From: Theodoxus fluviatilis
Taxonomy: Eukaryota; Mollusca; Gastropoda; Cycloneritida; Neritidae
Assembly (NCBI GenBank): GCA_034096865.1
Contig: JAWQFJ010009928.1
Span: 17,154-81,153 of the forward strand
DNA length: 64,000 nt
Direction of reading: 5' to 3'
Below are positions 11,770-64,000 of this stretch, one piece after another; the stretch's first letter is position 1, and each line of letters starts with the position of its first letter. The position numbers and the translations under genes were made by a program. The notes below the pieces were generated by a model. That model did not search any database. It was not told the origin of the DNA and worked only from the letters and a program-made list of their open reading frames with translations.

Positions 11770-12700
11770 CACATCAATATACACCACCACCACAACCACC
11801 ACCTCCACTAACATTACAATACCACCGCAACCTCCACGGCCACTAACCTCACTATACCACCACAACCACCACCGCCACTAACATCACAATACCACCGCAA
11901 CCTCCACGGCCACTAACCTCACAATACCACCACAACCACCACCGCCACTAACATCCCAATACCACCACAACCAACACCGCCACTAACATTACAATGCTAC
12001 CGCAACCACCACCGCCACTAACATCCAAATACCACCACAACCACCATCGCCACTAACATCACAATACTACCACAACCACCACCGCCACTAACATCACAAT
12101 ACCACCGCAACCACCACGGCCACTAACCTCACAATACCACCGCAACCAACACCGCCACATACCTCACAATACCACCGCAACCACCACGGCCACTAACATC
12201 CCAATACCACCACAACCAACACCGCCACTAACATCCCAATACCACCACAACCACCACGGCCACTAACATCACAATACTACCACAACCACCACGGCCACTA
12301 ACATCACAATACCACCACAACCACCACGGCCACTAACATCACAATACCACCACAACCACCACGGCCACTAACCTCACAATACCACCGCAACCAACACCGC
12401 CACTAACCTCACAATACCACCGCAACCACCACGGCCACTAACATCACAATACTACCACAACCAACACCGCCACTAACATCCCAATACCACCACAACCACC
12501 ACGGCCACTAACATCACAATACCACCACAACCACCACAGCCACTAACATCCCAATACCACCGCAACCACCACCGCCACTAACATCACAATACTACCACAA
12601 CCACCACCGCCACTAACATCCCAATACCACCACAACCACCACGGCCACTAACATCACAATACCACCGCAACCACCACCGCCACTAACATCACAATTCCAC
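11770..12700. repeat. 35-bp C-rich minisatellite
   Basis: About 26 copies of a 35-bp unit of the form ACAATACCACCGCAACC followed by ACCACGGCCACTAACATC. G occurs mainly in the CCG or CGG positions. Composition is the strand mirror of the G-rich satellite at 1-8665. Confidence 0.92.
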
Positions 12701-14635
12701 CACACCACACTACCACCACCACACCACACTACCACCACCACACCACACTACCACCACCACACCACACTACCACCACCACACCACACTACCAAAACCACAC
12801 CACACTACAACCACCACACACATCACACAACCACAACCATCACAGTACAACCATCACTACAACCATCACCACAACCATCACTACAACCACCACTACAAGT
12901 ACAACCATCACCACAACCATCACCACAACCATCACTACAACCACCAGCATCACTATCATCACAACCACCACCACAACCACCAGCATCACTATCATCACAA
13001 CCACCACTACAACCACCACCACAACCATCACTACAACCACCACCACAACCATCACTACAACCATCACTACAACCATCACCACAACCATCACTACAACCAC
13101 CACCACAACCATCACTACAACCACCACCACAACCATCACTACAACCACCACCACAACCACCACTACAACCATCACTACAACCATCACTACAACCATCACT
13201 ACAACCACCACCACAACCATCACTACAACCACCAGCATCACTATCATCACAACCACCACTACAACCACCACCACAACCATCACTACAACCACCACCACAA
13301 CCATCACTACAACCACCACCACAACCATCACTACAACCACCACCACAACCATCACTACAACCACCACCACAACCATCACTACAACCACCACCACAACCAT
13401 CACTACAACCACCACCACAACCATCACTACAACCACCACCACAACCATCACCACAACCACCAGCATCTCTATCACCACAACCACCAGCATCACTATCACC
13501 ACAACCACCACCACAACCACCACCACAACCATCACCACAACCATCATCACAACCACCACCACAACCATCACCACAACCACCAGCATCACTATCACCACAA
13601 CCACCAGCATCACTATCACCACAACCACCAGCATCACTATCACCACAACCACCACCACAACCATCACTACAACCACCAGCATCACTATAACCACAACCAC
13701 CACCACAACCATCACCACAACCACCAGCATCACTATCACCACAACCACCACCACAACCATCACTACAACCACCAGCATCACTTATCCTCATCACAACCAC
13801 CAGCATCACTTATCATCATCACAACCACCAGCATCACCATCACCACTACAACCACCACCACAACCATCACTACAACCACCACCACAACCATCACTACAAC
13901 CACCACCACAACCACCACCACAACCATCACTACAACCACCAGCATCACTATCATCACAACCACCAGCATCACCATCATCACAACCACCACTACAACCACC
14001 ACCACAACCATCACTACAACCACCACCACAACCATCACTACAACCACCAGCATCACTATCATCACAACCACCAGCATCACCATCATCACAACCACCAGCA
14101 TCACTATCATCACAACCTCCAGCATCAGCATTACCACCTACACCAACATCTACACCACCACCTACACCAACATCTACACCACCACCTACACCAACATCTA
14201 CACCACCACCTACACCAACACCTACACCACTGCCACCTTCACCATCACCACCACCTCCACCTACACCGTGCCACCACTTCCATCATCACCACCTACACCA
14301 CTGCCACTACCACCTACACCACCACAACCTCCATCACCAATACTACCACCACAACCACCACCTCCACCACAACCACCACCTCCAACACCACCTCCACCAC
14401 CACCACCACCTCCAACACCACCACCACCTCCAACACCACCACCACCACCTCCACCACCATCATCACCATCTCTATCATCTACACCACTGCCACTACCACC
14501 TACACCACCACCACCACCATCACCACCACCTCCATCACCACCACCACCTCCACCATCTCTATCATCTACACCACTGCCACTACCACCTACACCACCACCT
14601 CCACCACCACCTACACCACCACCACCTTCATGATA
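12700..14635. repeat. CAC/CAT/CAA triplet-phased repeat
   Basis: Nearly two kilobases of ACC, CAC, CAT and CAA triplets. 12710-12790 is CACCACACTAC repeats, 12820-14110 is ACAACCACCACCACAACCAT type repeats, 14120-14240 is CCTACACCAACATCTACACC repeats, and 14240-14635 is CCACC-rich. Cysteine-, valine- and proline-rich frames on both strands are by-products of the period. Confidence 0.93.
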
Positions 14636-14639
14636 ATCA

Positions 14640-17150
14640 GTGTCCTTATGATATATTTTTGTACATTTGCTTTGTTGCGGAATGCACCTGTACTGTATGT
14701 TTTCATCATTGTGGAAAATGTACCAAAAATTGCCTACCATGCAGGATAAATATAGTACATTTATAAATTTATTTATCTATAATCCCCATCACCATTACCA
14801 CCAGCAGCAGCAACAGCCTTCTCCTTCTATCTGCTTCAGCTCATCTTCCATCGCTAGCATCATCATCATCATCATCATCATCATCAGGCAACATCGACAT
14901 CATTTCCATCAACAACATTTTACATGTATAATCATACAATATAGAGTAATGTATTTCACCATCAGCATTTTCGCTGAGCAGCAGTGGCAGTAGTAGCACC
15001 AAATAATGTATTTTGGATCAAGCATTTTACTTTCAGCTCAACATTTTTTTTTAGCCTATTCCCATAGGCTCTCCTCAAAGTATACTTGTGGTGAAGGTAT
15101 CATGGAGAGAAAAAAGGGTGGCCAGATTGGTCAGCCACAACTTTCTTTCCTCTACTTTTTATTTAAATTTAGAAGAGGCCAGAATAAACATGCACCAAAT
15201 TTTATTTCACAGAAAATGTTTTTTTATTTACTTTAATTAAATGTAGATTCCTAGAGTGCTCATAGAGCAGGAGAGATTAAACACCACACTGTTGTTTACC
15301 TTTTATTTTTTTATTTTATAGCATGATTTTGAATGTATTTTTTTAAGTTTACAGTCAGCATAACAAAATTAGGGTCAGTCAGGTTGCTGTCAGTGTCACC
15401 ACAACTCTGTGGTTTTGTTTGTTTGTTTTCTTTGTTTAATCTCTCTGATCTGTTACTCCTTGATCTCAAATTTTTAGGTGGATCCGGTAATCTGATAAAA
15501 AAAGGAAACAATGCTTCACACTCACACTCAGTAGAGATATATAAATTCTGAAAGACACAATGAAATTCTACATCTCAAGATGCATGAAGACCTAGATTAT
15601 GGGTTGTCTAGATAGAACCTGTATGTCTACAAGAAAACGCAACAGTCAGTGTATATCTACCATTTCATTCTTCTCAATCAGTCAATCACTCAATGTCTTG
15701 AATAGAACTGAACTTATTTTTAACCACAGATATTACTGTCATCAAAATGGTTGCCAGCATAGTGTAAGTTCAGTCCAAAATCTGACCTAGCATTTCGTTT
15801 GGGTCCCTAGATCAGCAATAGTCAGTGCCTGTCGATTATGTTTTTGCACAATTTGTCTTGAGTTGAAATGAGAAAATATTTGTACCAAAGACTTATTGCC
15901 ATACATGTACATGTGTTTCCCTGCTAACGTATTTCCCTTTCTGAATTACTGAAATAAAATAGAATTAAATTTTTTTTTTCAAAAGAAATGAGAAAATAAG
16001 TAATTAATATTACATAACAACCTTTTTACAAGGCACAGATTATAATTATTCTCAACTCATGATTGTTGCCCAATGTTATTAAGTTGTTATGTCACTATGG
16101 ATCTTCATAAAGATAATCTGGCATAAAATAAGAGGCGATTAATAAGAAAAAAACACACGACAAACACCAAAATCAAAAGGCTTTCGGGCATACGCCCTAA
16201 GAGGCGACTGACAGAATCACTCACTACAATTGCAAAAACATATCCTGTACTCCACTAAGAGCAGTTTACAGTTAACAATGGCTGATTACAAAGGGGGATC
16301 TTGTCTTCACCGATCTAAGTGAAAGGGTCACAGTTCAACGCAACGGAGACTTATTTTCAGAATAAATTAGAATTCGGTCACATAGGTTTTAGGTCACTTC
16401 AAAATTGACTCAGAGATGAACCGAGAAATGTAGGCAGCAGATTCGAGATTGTTAAACACACCTGGCAGTAATAACACTAACACCAGTTACAGCAACAATG
16501 TTGCAACAGGTCAACAACGAACATCTTCAACATGGATTTCCGTACAACTACTTGATTCAAAACGTTAGTCCTTACGCAGTGGCACAAGCCAAGGACCACA
16601 CTAGGAACAATTACGTGACAAACCACGCGAATCCGGGGACCTGTGAATTTGCAAGATCAAACACGAAAAGCTGTGTCATCGTGGAGATATTAGCTCAAGC
16701 ACTCAGTTTGATCTACGAAAGTAAACTGAAGTACCTGCCTTGCAGAAACATTCACTGATGATTCAGTTTAACTTTAAGCTCGTATCAGTTAAATAGTAGT
16801 AAAACATCAAACTATTTTCTCGCAAAGACGACAACATTTGCAAAAACAAAGATTTCCTGTCGGTAGACTAGACGATCGGGTGAGAGAAACACGCTGATAA
16901 CTACTTACACTTAATGATGTTTATCAACGCAGCAGAAATCCCAGTCACCGCAATGCATCAACCTTCACCGTGGCCCACTGCAGACCTGTTATATATGTAT
17001 TTATGTTGATATATTGTAATTATTCATCATTATTGGCAAAATACAAAAAAGAATCAAAATATAAAATAATAATGAAACTATAAAAGTACCTTGTTGAATT
17101 TGATCGTATCGTCATTAAGGACAAGCGTCACTTCAAGAGACCCCTGCGAC
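14640..17150. other. Unassigned upstream DNA
   Basis: About 2.5 kb of AT-rich sequence between the satellites and TPX2. It includes an ATC run at 14857-14885 and several short open frames without recognisable domains, the longest being 86 codons at 16498-16758. No convincing exon, RNA or transposon end was found. Confidence 0.6.
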
Positions 17151-17269
17151 AATTTGATTGGTTCTCTGCTTAGAGCGGGCAGTTGAAATCGCGCCGCTAG
17201 GAATACGAATGTTTGTGAGTCGTCCATACGAAATATTTTCTTAGGCTTTGTCTGTTCTACGTGCAAAGT
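17150..17269 (+). promoter_or_regulatory. Proximal promoter and 5' leader of TPX2 (predicted)
   Basis: An inverted CCAAT box (ATTGG, 17157-17161, in a TGATTGGTT context) lies about 110 bp before the ATG and is followed by GCGGG (17175-17179) and GTTGAAAT. Cell-cycle genes controlled by NF-Y and DREAM/MMB often combine CCAAT boxes with CDE/CHR sites. Here the CHR-like GTTGAA is not a perfect match to TTTGAA, so only the CCAAT box is a firm match. No TATA box is seen. The transcription start is unknown. Confidence 0.4.
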
Positions 17270-57589
<40,320 letters not shown>

Positions 57590-57940
57590 GAGGTTGAGAG
57601 TCCACAGGGCTGGGAAGTTGCTGGGTTGAGGCGGCGTGCTGGCTTGTTGTGTGGAGACAGTGCATGCCGTTGTCCCGGAGATTGTCACAAGCCTGGTGAG
57701 AGTTGTGGTGTGGGCAGGTGTCACAAGCCTGGTGAGAGTTGTGGTGTCGGCAGGTGTCACAAGATGGAGAAAATAAGAAATATTGCTTGAAATGTCCTGC
57801 AAACGCTGTATCCATCTCACTTCTTCTCTTTCCTTCTCTCCATGTGTGGTTTTACTTTGCCAGCAGATCCAGCCCTCACTGTGACTTTTTTTTTTCTGGA
57901 TACCTGCATGTCTGCAGCTTCAAAGCTCTGGGCAAGAATC
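57590..57940 (+). other. Probable TPX2 3' untranslated region, start
   Basis: Directly follows the stop. A 36-bp unit with GTCACAAGCCTGGTGAGAGTTGTGG occurs about twice at 57685-57760. No AATAAA is seen close to the stop; the first obvious AATAAA words on this strand are far downstream in the 63390-63480 tandem, so the transcript end is unknown. Confidence 0.45.
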
Positions 57941-57944
57941 AAGT

Positions 57945-58062
57945 GTTATCTGGGAGTGCTAAGATGCTCCACATTATCTGGGAGTGCTAAGGTGCTCCAC
58001 ATTATCTGGGAGTGCTAAGGTGCTCCACATTATCTGGGAGTGCTGAGGTGCTCCACATAGCT
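57945..58062. repeat. 28-bp tandem, four copies
   Basis: Units of TTATCTGGGAGTGCTAAGG plus TGCTCCACA. Confidence 0.94.
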
Positions 58063-58089
58063 ACTGACTGTGGATCAAGTGCTTTTATG

Positions 58090-58765
58090 TGTAGGGACTC
58101 GACCAAGAACTCAAGTGTAGGGACGAGTGGTTAGCGCGCTGGACCTACAGTCGCTTGCGGCCAGTGGGTACGGCGTTCGAAGCTGCGCGGTTTCCAGAGT
58201 TGCATCCTTGAGCAAGATGCTTAACTCGCATTGTTTCTCCCCACCCAGGAGTAAAACCGGGTACCTGTGAGGGCAATATTGGCAAAAACGTTGTGCGATT
58301 AACCCTTGTATGCGGCCAAGCGCCAGCATCGGGTTGGAATACTCCCCAGGGAGCGGAGTTGGTGCTGGTACCTGACTGTGTGCGTCTTAAATGTCTGTCA
58401 CTATGTTTGTTGTGAGGTACCAGTGAGGATTGATGAAGATGCCCAGTGATCAGGGGGTAAAGTGTAAGCGGTTTGAGACCCTGACAAAGGGTGTAAGTCG
58501 CTATAAAAAACCACACCTTTACCTTTTTACTCGACCTTCAAGTGTAGGGACTCGACCAAGAACTTCAAGTGTAGGGACTCGACCAAGAACTAAAGTGTAG
58601 GGACTCGACCAAGAACTCAAGTGTAGGGACTCTACCAAGAACTCAAGTGTAGGGACTCGACCAAGAACTTCAAGTGTAGGGACTCGACCAAGAACTTCAA
58701 GTGTAGGGACTCGACCAAGAACTCAAGTGTAGGGACTCGACCAAGAACTCAAGTGTAGGGACTCC
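58090..58765. repeat. 25-bp minisatellite split by a SINE
   Basis: GTAGGGACTCGACCAAGAAC with TTCAAGT, two units before the SINE and about ten after it (58535-58765). Confidence 0.93.
58125..58531 (+). mobile_element. tRNA-derived SINE, best copy
   Basis: The head GAGTGGTTAGCGCGCTGGAC resembles an A box and GGCGTTCGAAGCTGC a B box of an RNA polymerase III promoter about 45 bp later. The body contains GGGTTGGAATACTCCCC and AGGGAGCGGAG. The tail GTAAAGTGTAAGCGGTTTG, AAGTCGCTATAAAAAACC and ACACCTTTACCTTTTTAC ends in T-rich sequence. It is inserted in the 25-bp array. Diverged copies lie at 34450, 35846, 49290, 11450 and, reversed, 60362. Confidence 0.85.
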
Positions 58766-60361
58766 CACTAGCCAGATAGGATCTGTGCTTGCATTTCTAA
58801 TGTGGAAAGCTGCATGGAGTGTAAGACGTCAGATGTGCAAAGGCTTGTTTGAGATGTAATAATGCCTGCCCAAAAATGTATTTAACACTTGCTTGCAAGT
58901 GTGTAGCAACACTACCAAATCTCTTTATATCGCTATTTAGCTGTAGGATTTTCAGTGATCTTGTACCCTGTTTTTTCCCAGTTGTCTGTCAGGAAATCAA
59001 GGGAGAATGTGCCGATTTAAACGTGTATGCTGTAGAGTTGTTGCATCTGACTGTGCATGTACGTCTTGCCTCTCCTCCCTTGGAGCAACACTGCCTGAAG
59101 TTGAGGCCTCGGGCTTCTGCCATTGTCAAGGCTCACGATTGTTGGTTATCCGCCCTCTCCCCATCATCGGGACAGATCAACGCAATCATCTGGTTTTGAT
59201 TTTTTAATATTTTTTTTAATGCTGTTTGGAAAGGTGACAGTTTCATCTTCAGCTACATATGCGACATGTTCACACCAGTGAAATAATTCTCTTTGAGATG
59301 TGATTTTTAAAGTTTGAATTTAGTTTTCGTGACAAAGGACGTATGATGTCAGTTTGCAGTTTGTGTTCTTCCAGACGTTTGTAGAATGCGAAGTGTTGCC
59401 TCAGTCGCATCTACAATGCCATGCATGCGTTTCTCATTCCTGCTGATTAATGTAGGATGCCACTATAAAATGTTCAGAAGAAACATGCAACTGCTGCAGA
59501 GCCACGGCAGAGTTGCGGAGAGATTACTTTGTCCTGTCGGCTTCATTGCACCCTGGCCAGCATGAGACTTGATTCTCAGCGAAGGCATTCCAGGAACTGT
59601 GCTGTTTAGAGAAGTTGCTGTTAAGTTGCAAAAGCAGGATTCCTGGGTGTCCCTGAGGTGCACTCCAGGCCATAGGAGCATGTTTTTGTGCATGGGGATG
59701 AACTCTGCAACAGAAAACCACAGAATGCATCCACTGACGGACTATCAGCACCATGTGCATTCATACCTGGCTGTCATTGCTGGCAGCTGTAGTATGTGAG
59801 CACCAGATTTGATTTGATATTTAGTTTAAGTGTGCATCGTCTGAATGATTCATTTTACGTTTGGATGGGATAGAGATTTGTCTTCCCTAAATGGTGGATG
59901 AAATCTTGTGTAGCAGTAGTGTTTCTGTAATCACCTGTACAGGTCTGTAGCGGTAGTGTTTCTATAATCACCTGTACAGGTGTGTAGCAGTAGTGTTTCT
60001 GTAATCACTCTACAGGGAGAAGCTACCGCTCTGAGTACCAGAACAAAAGCATCAGTAGCTCCCACCGCCAGACTAGGCACTGACAGATGATCAAAATGCG
60101 ACTATTTTAACCCAACAAAATGTGTTTGATGACTGAATCACATAATCCCACTTGCAAAGCAAGAGCATGTGAGATATTTAAATTATTTTTAAAAATAAAA
60201 AAAATAAAAATTAAATTAAAAAAAAAAGATATTTAAAAACACTTTTCGTAGCTGTGCAGGTGTGTGCTTATGTCTAGTTGGTGTGTCAAACATTTTATTA
60301 CCCTTGCAGAGTGATGTGCTCTTGTAGATTTTGAGCAGTGTGAAATATACAGAAGCCAGGT
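58766..60361. other. Unassigned downstream DNA
   Basis: No coding exon is recognised. 59912-60020 carries three copies of a unit of about 36 bp with GTAGTGTTTCTGTAATCACC. Confidence 0.6.
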
Positions 60362-60460
60362 GTAAAAGGTAAAGGTAAAGGTGTGGTTTTTTATAGCGAC
60401 TTACACCCTTTGTCTGGGTCTCAAACCGCTTACACTTTACTTCTTACACTTTAGGTGTGA
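60362..60460 (-). mobile_element. SINE tail fragment, reversed
   Basis: Reads on this strand as GGTAAAGGTGTGGTTTTTTA, TAGCGACTTACACCC and TCAAACCGCTTACACTTTAC, the complement of the SINE tail. Confidence 0.85.
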
Positions 60461-61134
60461 GAAATGAGCGTCATGAGGCAGTGTTGATATTTCAAGTTTG
60501 GATGTCTTGGGTTCGAGTTAAATTGCTTACACAGAGTAGGTTGGGGAACTGCATATTACCGAGGTGATGGGAGACACCCCCGAGTTCTTCTCTATGAGCT
60601 TGTTTGAATAGATGGCGTTATTACAGAGAGGATCGAGAACGTAACACTACCAACTTGATTTATTTATCGGTACCATTATGACAATATATATATTGGTCTT
60701 CCCTACAACCACAAGCATGGGATTCTCATCCTAGGCAACCTGTACATAGTGTGACATGATGACTTATAAATACATAGCTGTGTCATACCAGCTCCCAACA
60801 CCGCCGTGCCTTCCAAGATGGTGATGCATCTGTGTCTAGCACTTGGACTATGCATGTAGTGCAGAACAAGCTCACAACATGTCAGCTGAGCATGGCATTC
60901 AGTGTTTGAAGCAGCTCCTGCCTTGGATTCAGAAATTCATCTGTTCTGAGCATGGTTCTGGTTCTGTTCAGTGTAAGCAACAGGCAGTGTGTGTGAGACC
61001 CCTGTAAACTTCACTGCATGCTAATTGGACAGGACAGGTCTGGGGGCTGGGTTTTGGGAAGATGGATCAGTAGATAATGACCCAGTAGATCAAGTAAGCC
61101 AGTCCAGTTTCTGTGTGCCTTTCCTGCATGCACC

Positions 61135-61197
<63 letters not shown>

Positions 61198-61799
61198 CAT
61201 AAGCCTGTGTGATGGAACTAGATTAGTCTGGAGTTAATTAGGGTTGCAGAAATGAGCACCAACTGGCACGTGTTGTTCGTGGAATGTGAAAATCTGTAGA
61301 GGAAGTTTTTGACTGCCTCTGCAAAGGCCAACTCCTCCACTTGTAAACGTTGGATTAAACAACTGCTAGGAAAACCAGATAGCAAGTCTGATGCCCTGGC
61401 AAAAGAGAAAGTATTTTTACAGTGCTGCATGCTTGTTGAAAATGCACATTTCTGTGTGCCTGCTTGAGTGAATGAGGGACGGATTGGTGTTACTGGAAGT
61501 GTAGATTGTTGATGAATATTTTTGTAGTAGATGCAAGTAATCCATCATATAGTTTGTAGCCAGTAGGAGTTTACTGAGGGGAAAACCCCACTTACATAGT
61601 ACTTGCATATTTCATCCCTGCTTATTGGGTCTATGCTGTAAAAAAAGAAGACAAGATTTGAGTTGTCAAATTTGCAGAAGTTCACTGCCAATGTACATAT
61701 TTTCAACACCTGTTGTCTGTTTCATCTGTGGTCTTGAGACTTCTCATCAAACTCATGTACTTTTTGCTTCTTTACTGAGCAGCCTTAACCAACAGGTCC
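60461..61799. other. Unassigned downstream DNA with CT run
   Basis: A CT microsatellite lies at 61134-61193. Nothing else is recognised. Confidence 0.65.
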
Positions 61800-61985
61800 C
61801 GGGTTCGGGGTAAGAATTGACCCACCGCGTCTCCCTATGCGATTCGTAAGAGGCGAATAACTAGGGACACCGTGACTTGAGATTAGCGTTTACTCTGAAC
61901 TGTTCTAGTGATTTTCGTGTGTAATGGCCTTACATAGCCTACAAGGCTGATAGGCCGTAATACACTGTCCATCCATTCATTCTAC
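61800..61985 (+). mobile_element. Dispersed repeat family E, copy 3
   Basis: The best copy: CGGGTTCGGGGTAAGAATTG, CCCACCGCGTCTCCCTATGC, GATTCGTAAGAGGCGAATAA and GGCTGATAGGCCGTAATAC. The 3' end runs into CCATCCATTCATTC. Confidence 0.8.
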
Positions 61986-63387
61986 AGGTCCCTTATTTAT
62001 TTGTGGCATGAATATTCATCAGGAGGCAAGGTTGATGTAACATGCCAAGTTATGCCAAGCTGATAAAAGTGATGTCCTCAGTGGATTGCAAGTAGGTTTG
62101 CTTTTACTGGGTAATTTGTCAAGTAAAGATGAAGTGATAAATGAAAAAGGAGAAACTTCACAAATATGTTCTTACTGTGCTTAAACTGAAAACCCAGCTG
62201 CCAGGGGTGCCAGCCAATTTTTTGGGGGGGTTGGGGGTGGGCTGTTGGATTCCTGCTGTATTATGCTTGCCAGTGAAATGCAAGTGACTGTCTCTCTTCT
62301 GTCACGCCAAGTCATTTAACATGCAGACAACTAAACTACTGTTTACCCCTTGCCAAATATGATCATGTGTCCAGTCAAATGTAAGCGTCCTTCATCTTTG
62401 CCAGGAGTACAAAATCTAGCATGCACTTTTGTTGCCTCCAGTACAAAATGATTTATTTAAAAAGAGGAATGGGAGCTTGTAAAGTTCCAGTGGGAAGAAC
62501 TGTTTAGAATTTCTTGATGCGTTTTCTGCGCTGTTGTCATGTTAACAGATGAGTACATGAAATTCAGCAATTTTACTGTTTTCTTCTCCCTCTCCTTCTA
62601 CGATGGAAGGTTTCTCTTTCATTTTGTATGAATCGTGTCGGTGTGAACTTGATTCTCGCATGTGGTGTGTCATGTGTATGAAACTGTACATAGACGCAAC
62701 ATTTTTGTCCTTGCTTATGCAATGATTCTTTTCCTCAAAGTGGTCATTGCTTTTGAAACTCATAGCTGCTTCAAGTTAATACATGTATTGTGTTGCATAT
62801 GTCCAATGAATTTCTGTCTAGTTTTAATGGGGAGCTCTCTTATCACTTAGCTGCAGTGATTTTGATTTTTCATTATTGATGTTCATTGTAAGGAAGTCTC
62901 ACTTAAGAACTAGTGAAAAATGTTTTAACATTTTTATGTCAAATTGCTTCTTTTTTTTTCATTGTAGACACCACCAGTTTGTATTTCTTCATACAGCACT
63001 TGGTGCAACACTGTAAATTGAATGCTATGTATGAGTTCTTGTATAGCCTCACATTCAGTGTAGCTGAAGGAGTTCACTTCTTGTAGTTAGAGGACAAGGG
63101 CTTTGGAATGCAGTTCTTGAAAGACACCATTTTCCAACTGTAGGCATAACACTTTTGATAAGGGTACACACTTTTGCCTTCTCAAATAAGCCAGCACTAG
63201 AGGGTGTCATGTTAATTATGCTTCATGAATATTCATCAGCTGCCCACTATGGAAAGCTACTGTACTACATTAAAGGTGTGTGTATAATACTGCAGTTTAC
63301 AGGCTAGTTTTGGTTTCTTTTCTGGGTGCATTTGTGTGGAAAGGGGGTGGGTGGACAAATGCCTTCATGTATCGGGAGAAGTGAGGA
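61986..63387. other. Unassigned downstream DNA
   Basis: No exon, RNA gene or repeat end is recognised. Only short frames are present. Confidence 0.55.
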
Positions 63388-63485
63388 AATCAATGTGACT
63401 TTGGAACAATAAAGTGAGGAAATAGATGTGAATTTGGAATAATAAAGTGAGAAAATCAGATGTGACGTTGGAATAATAAAGTGAG
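63388..63485. repeat. 32-bp tandem with AATAAAG
   Basis: Three units of GTGAGGAAATCAATGTGAC plus TTGGAACAATAAA. AATAAA recurs in each unit and could offer clustered polyadenylation signals on the + strand. Confidence 0.85.
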
Positions 63486-63569
63486 ATCAACTCTAGCTTC
63501 GCCCTCCTTAATTATGCAGCACACAAATCATACAAAACATTTCCATTCTCTTGCACCAGGCCCCTGTGG

Positions 63570-63745
63570 GTGGGGGGTAAGAATAGGCCCACCATGTCTC
63601 CCTTGGCAATTTAAGAGGCAAGCAACTTGGGGAAATGGAAGACTTCACTTGTTCTTGGTCAAACCAGCTCGAGTGATTTTGTAGTGGAATGCTTTACACA
63701 CTCTACAACGGCTAATGGGCCATAAACATTCCTTTATTCTCATGC
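63570..63745 (+). mobile_element. Dispersed repeat family E, copy 4
   Basis: GGGGGGTAAGAATAGGCCCA, CCATGTCTCCCTTGGC, AATTTAAGAGGCAAGCAAC and ACGGCTAATGGGCCATAAAC match copy 3. Confidence 0.78.
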
Positions 63746-63782
63746 ACTTCATTCCTGGTACATGCAGGTAAAATTATTGGCT

Positions 63783-63954
63783 TTATATAGCCAATTCCTC
63801 AGGAGTGCCTTGGTCTCCAACCACTTTCCAGTGTATCCCCTGATCACACTGCTTGATGAAACGGTTACTGGCACCCAACATGCAATAGTGACGTGCAGAA
63901 AGGACATGCACAGGTAGGCTACCAACATCTTCTTTCCCTGGGAAGTATTCCTGC
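63783..63954 (-). CDS. Probable last exon of a convergent, unrecognised gene
   Basis: On the minus strand the acceptor CCAGCTTCAG is followed by a 172-base frame that begins in phase 1: QEYFPGKEDVGSLPVHVLSA, RHYCMLGASNRFIKQCDQ and GIHWKVVGDQGTPEELAI, then TAA at 63785-63783. Residue composition is that of a folded protein, and a polyadenylation signal (AATAAA on the minus strand, 63738-63733) lies about 45 bases after the stop. The family is not recognised. The upstream exons would lie beyond the window. The tail-to-tail arrangement would put its 3' end about 6 kb from the TPX2 stop. Confidence 0.5.
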
Positions 63955-64000
63955 CTGAAGCTGGCTCACTGGTGCATACAAGGCTTACTTAACCCTATCC

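Noticed and set aside
12823..14137. Cys/Gly/Asp-rich and Val/Met-rich minus-strand frames of over 300 codons
   Set aside because: By-products of the CAC/CAT triplet array; no start context, no splice sites and no domain.
16498..16758. 86-codon frame upstream of TPX2
   Set aside because: No domain, no splice or promoter signal, and ordinary intergenic composition.
58125..58200. Functional tRNA gene
   Set aside because: Only A- and B-box-like words are present, with no cloverleaf or acceptor stem, and the unit continues into a SINE body found in several diverged copies.

Overview
The window is animal nuclear DNA, most likely from a mollusc or another lophotrochozoan. It holds a GT-AG spliced gene with large introns, tRNA-derived SINEs, many cut-and-paste DNA transposons, and extensive minisatellites and CT, CA and CCTA microsatellites. 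The taxon is an inference from repeat style and from an invertebrate-looking TPX2 protein; nothing in the window identifies a species.

The one clear gene is TPX2, the spindle assembly factor that activates Aurora A and nucleates microtubules. I place 14 coding exons on the + strand from 17270 (ATG) to 57589 (TGA). All intron phases agree and the predicted protein is about 1033 residues. The Aurora-binding N terminus, a bipartite nuclear signal, the central FHTD block, the FKA-type microtubule motifs and the conserved ELVHKANPIR C terminus are all visible. Unusual points are a coding minisatellite in exon 3, a likely duplication of exon 10 as exon 11, and a conserved vertebrate block that is missing between exons 9 and 10, where the intron contains a T55-G33 run.

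Layout: 1-8665 is a G-rich, three-base-phased satellite (57-bp then 60-bp units). 8688-9985 is a 53-bp array in which almost every unit carries the palindrome TGACGTCA. 10290-11065 is a 16-bp array. 11157-11394 is a broken exon-like fragment. 11770-14635 is a C-rich array whose composition mirrors the first satellite. 14640-17260 is unassigned DNA leading to the TPX2 promoter. 17270-57589 is TPX2, with introns full of repeats. 57590-64000 holds minisatellites, a SINE and other dispersed repeats, and ends with a probable last exon of a convergent minus-strand gene (63954-63783).

The most interesting material is a set of five DNA transposons in introns 4, 9 and 13. Each starts with CAG, four have exact 6-bp target duplications, and each carries a short hairpin just inside the left end. 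The hairpin stem sequence differs between families while its pairing is kept. Two are host and guest pairs: a 1255-bp element sits inside the transposase reading frame of a 4.7-kb element, and a 478-bp element sits inside a 2.9-kb element. The 4.7-kb element itself splits a 59-bp minisatellite. Both large elements end in similar GC-rich hairpin arrays. All readings come from the sequence by eye; no database search was run.
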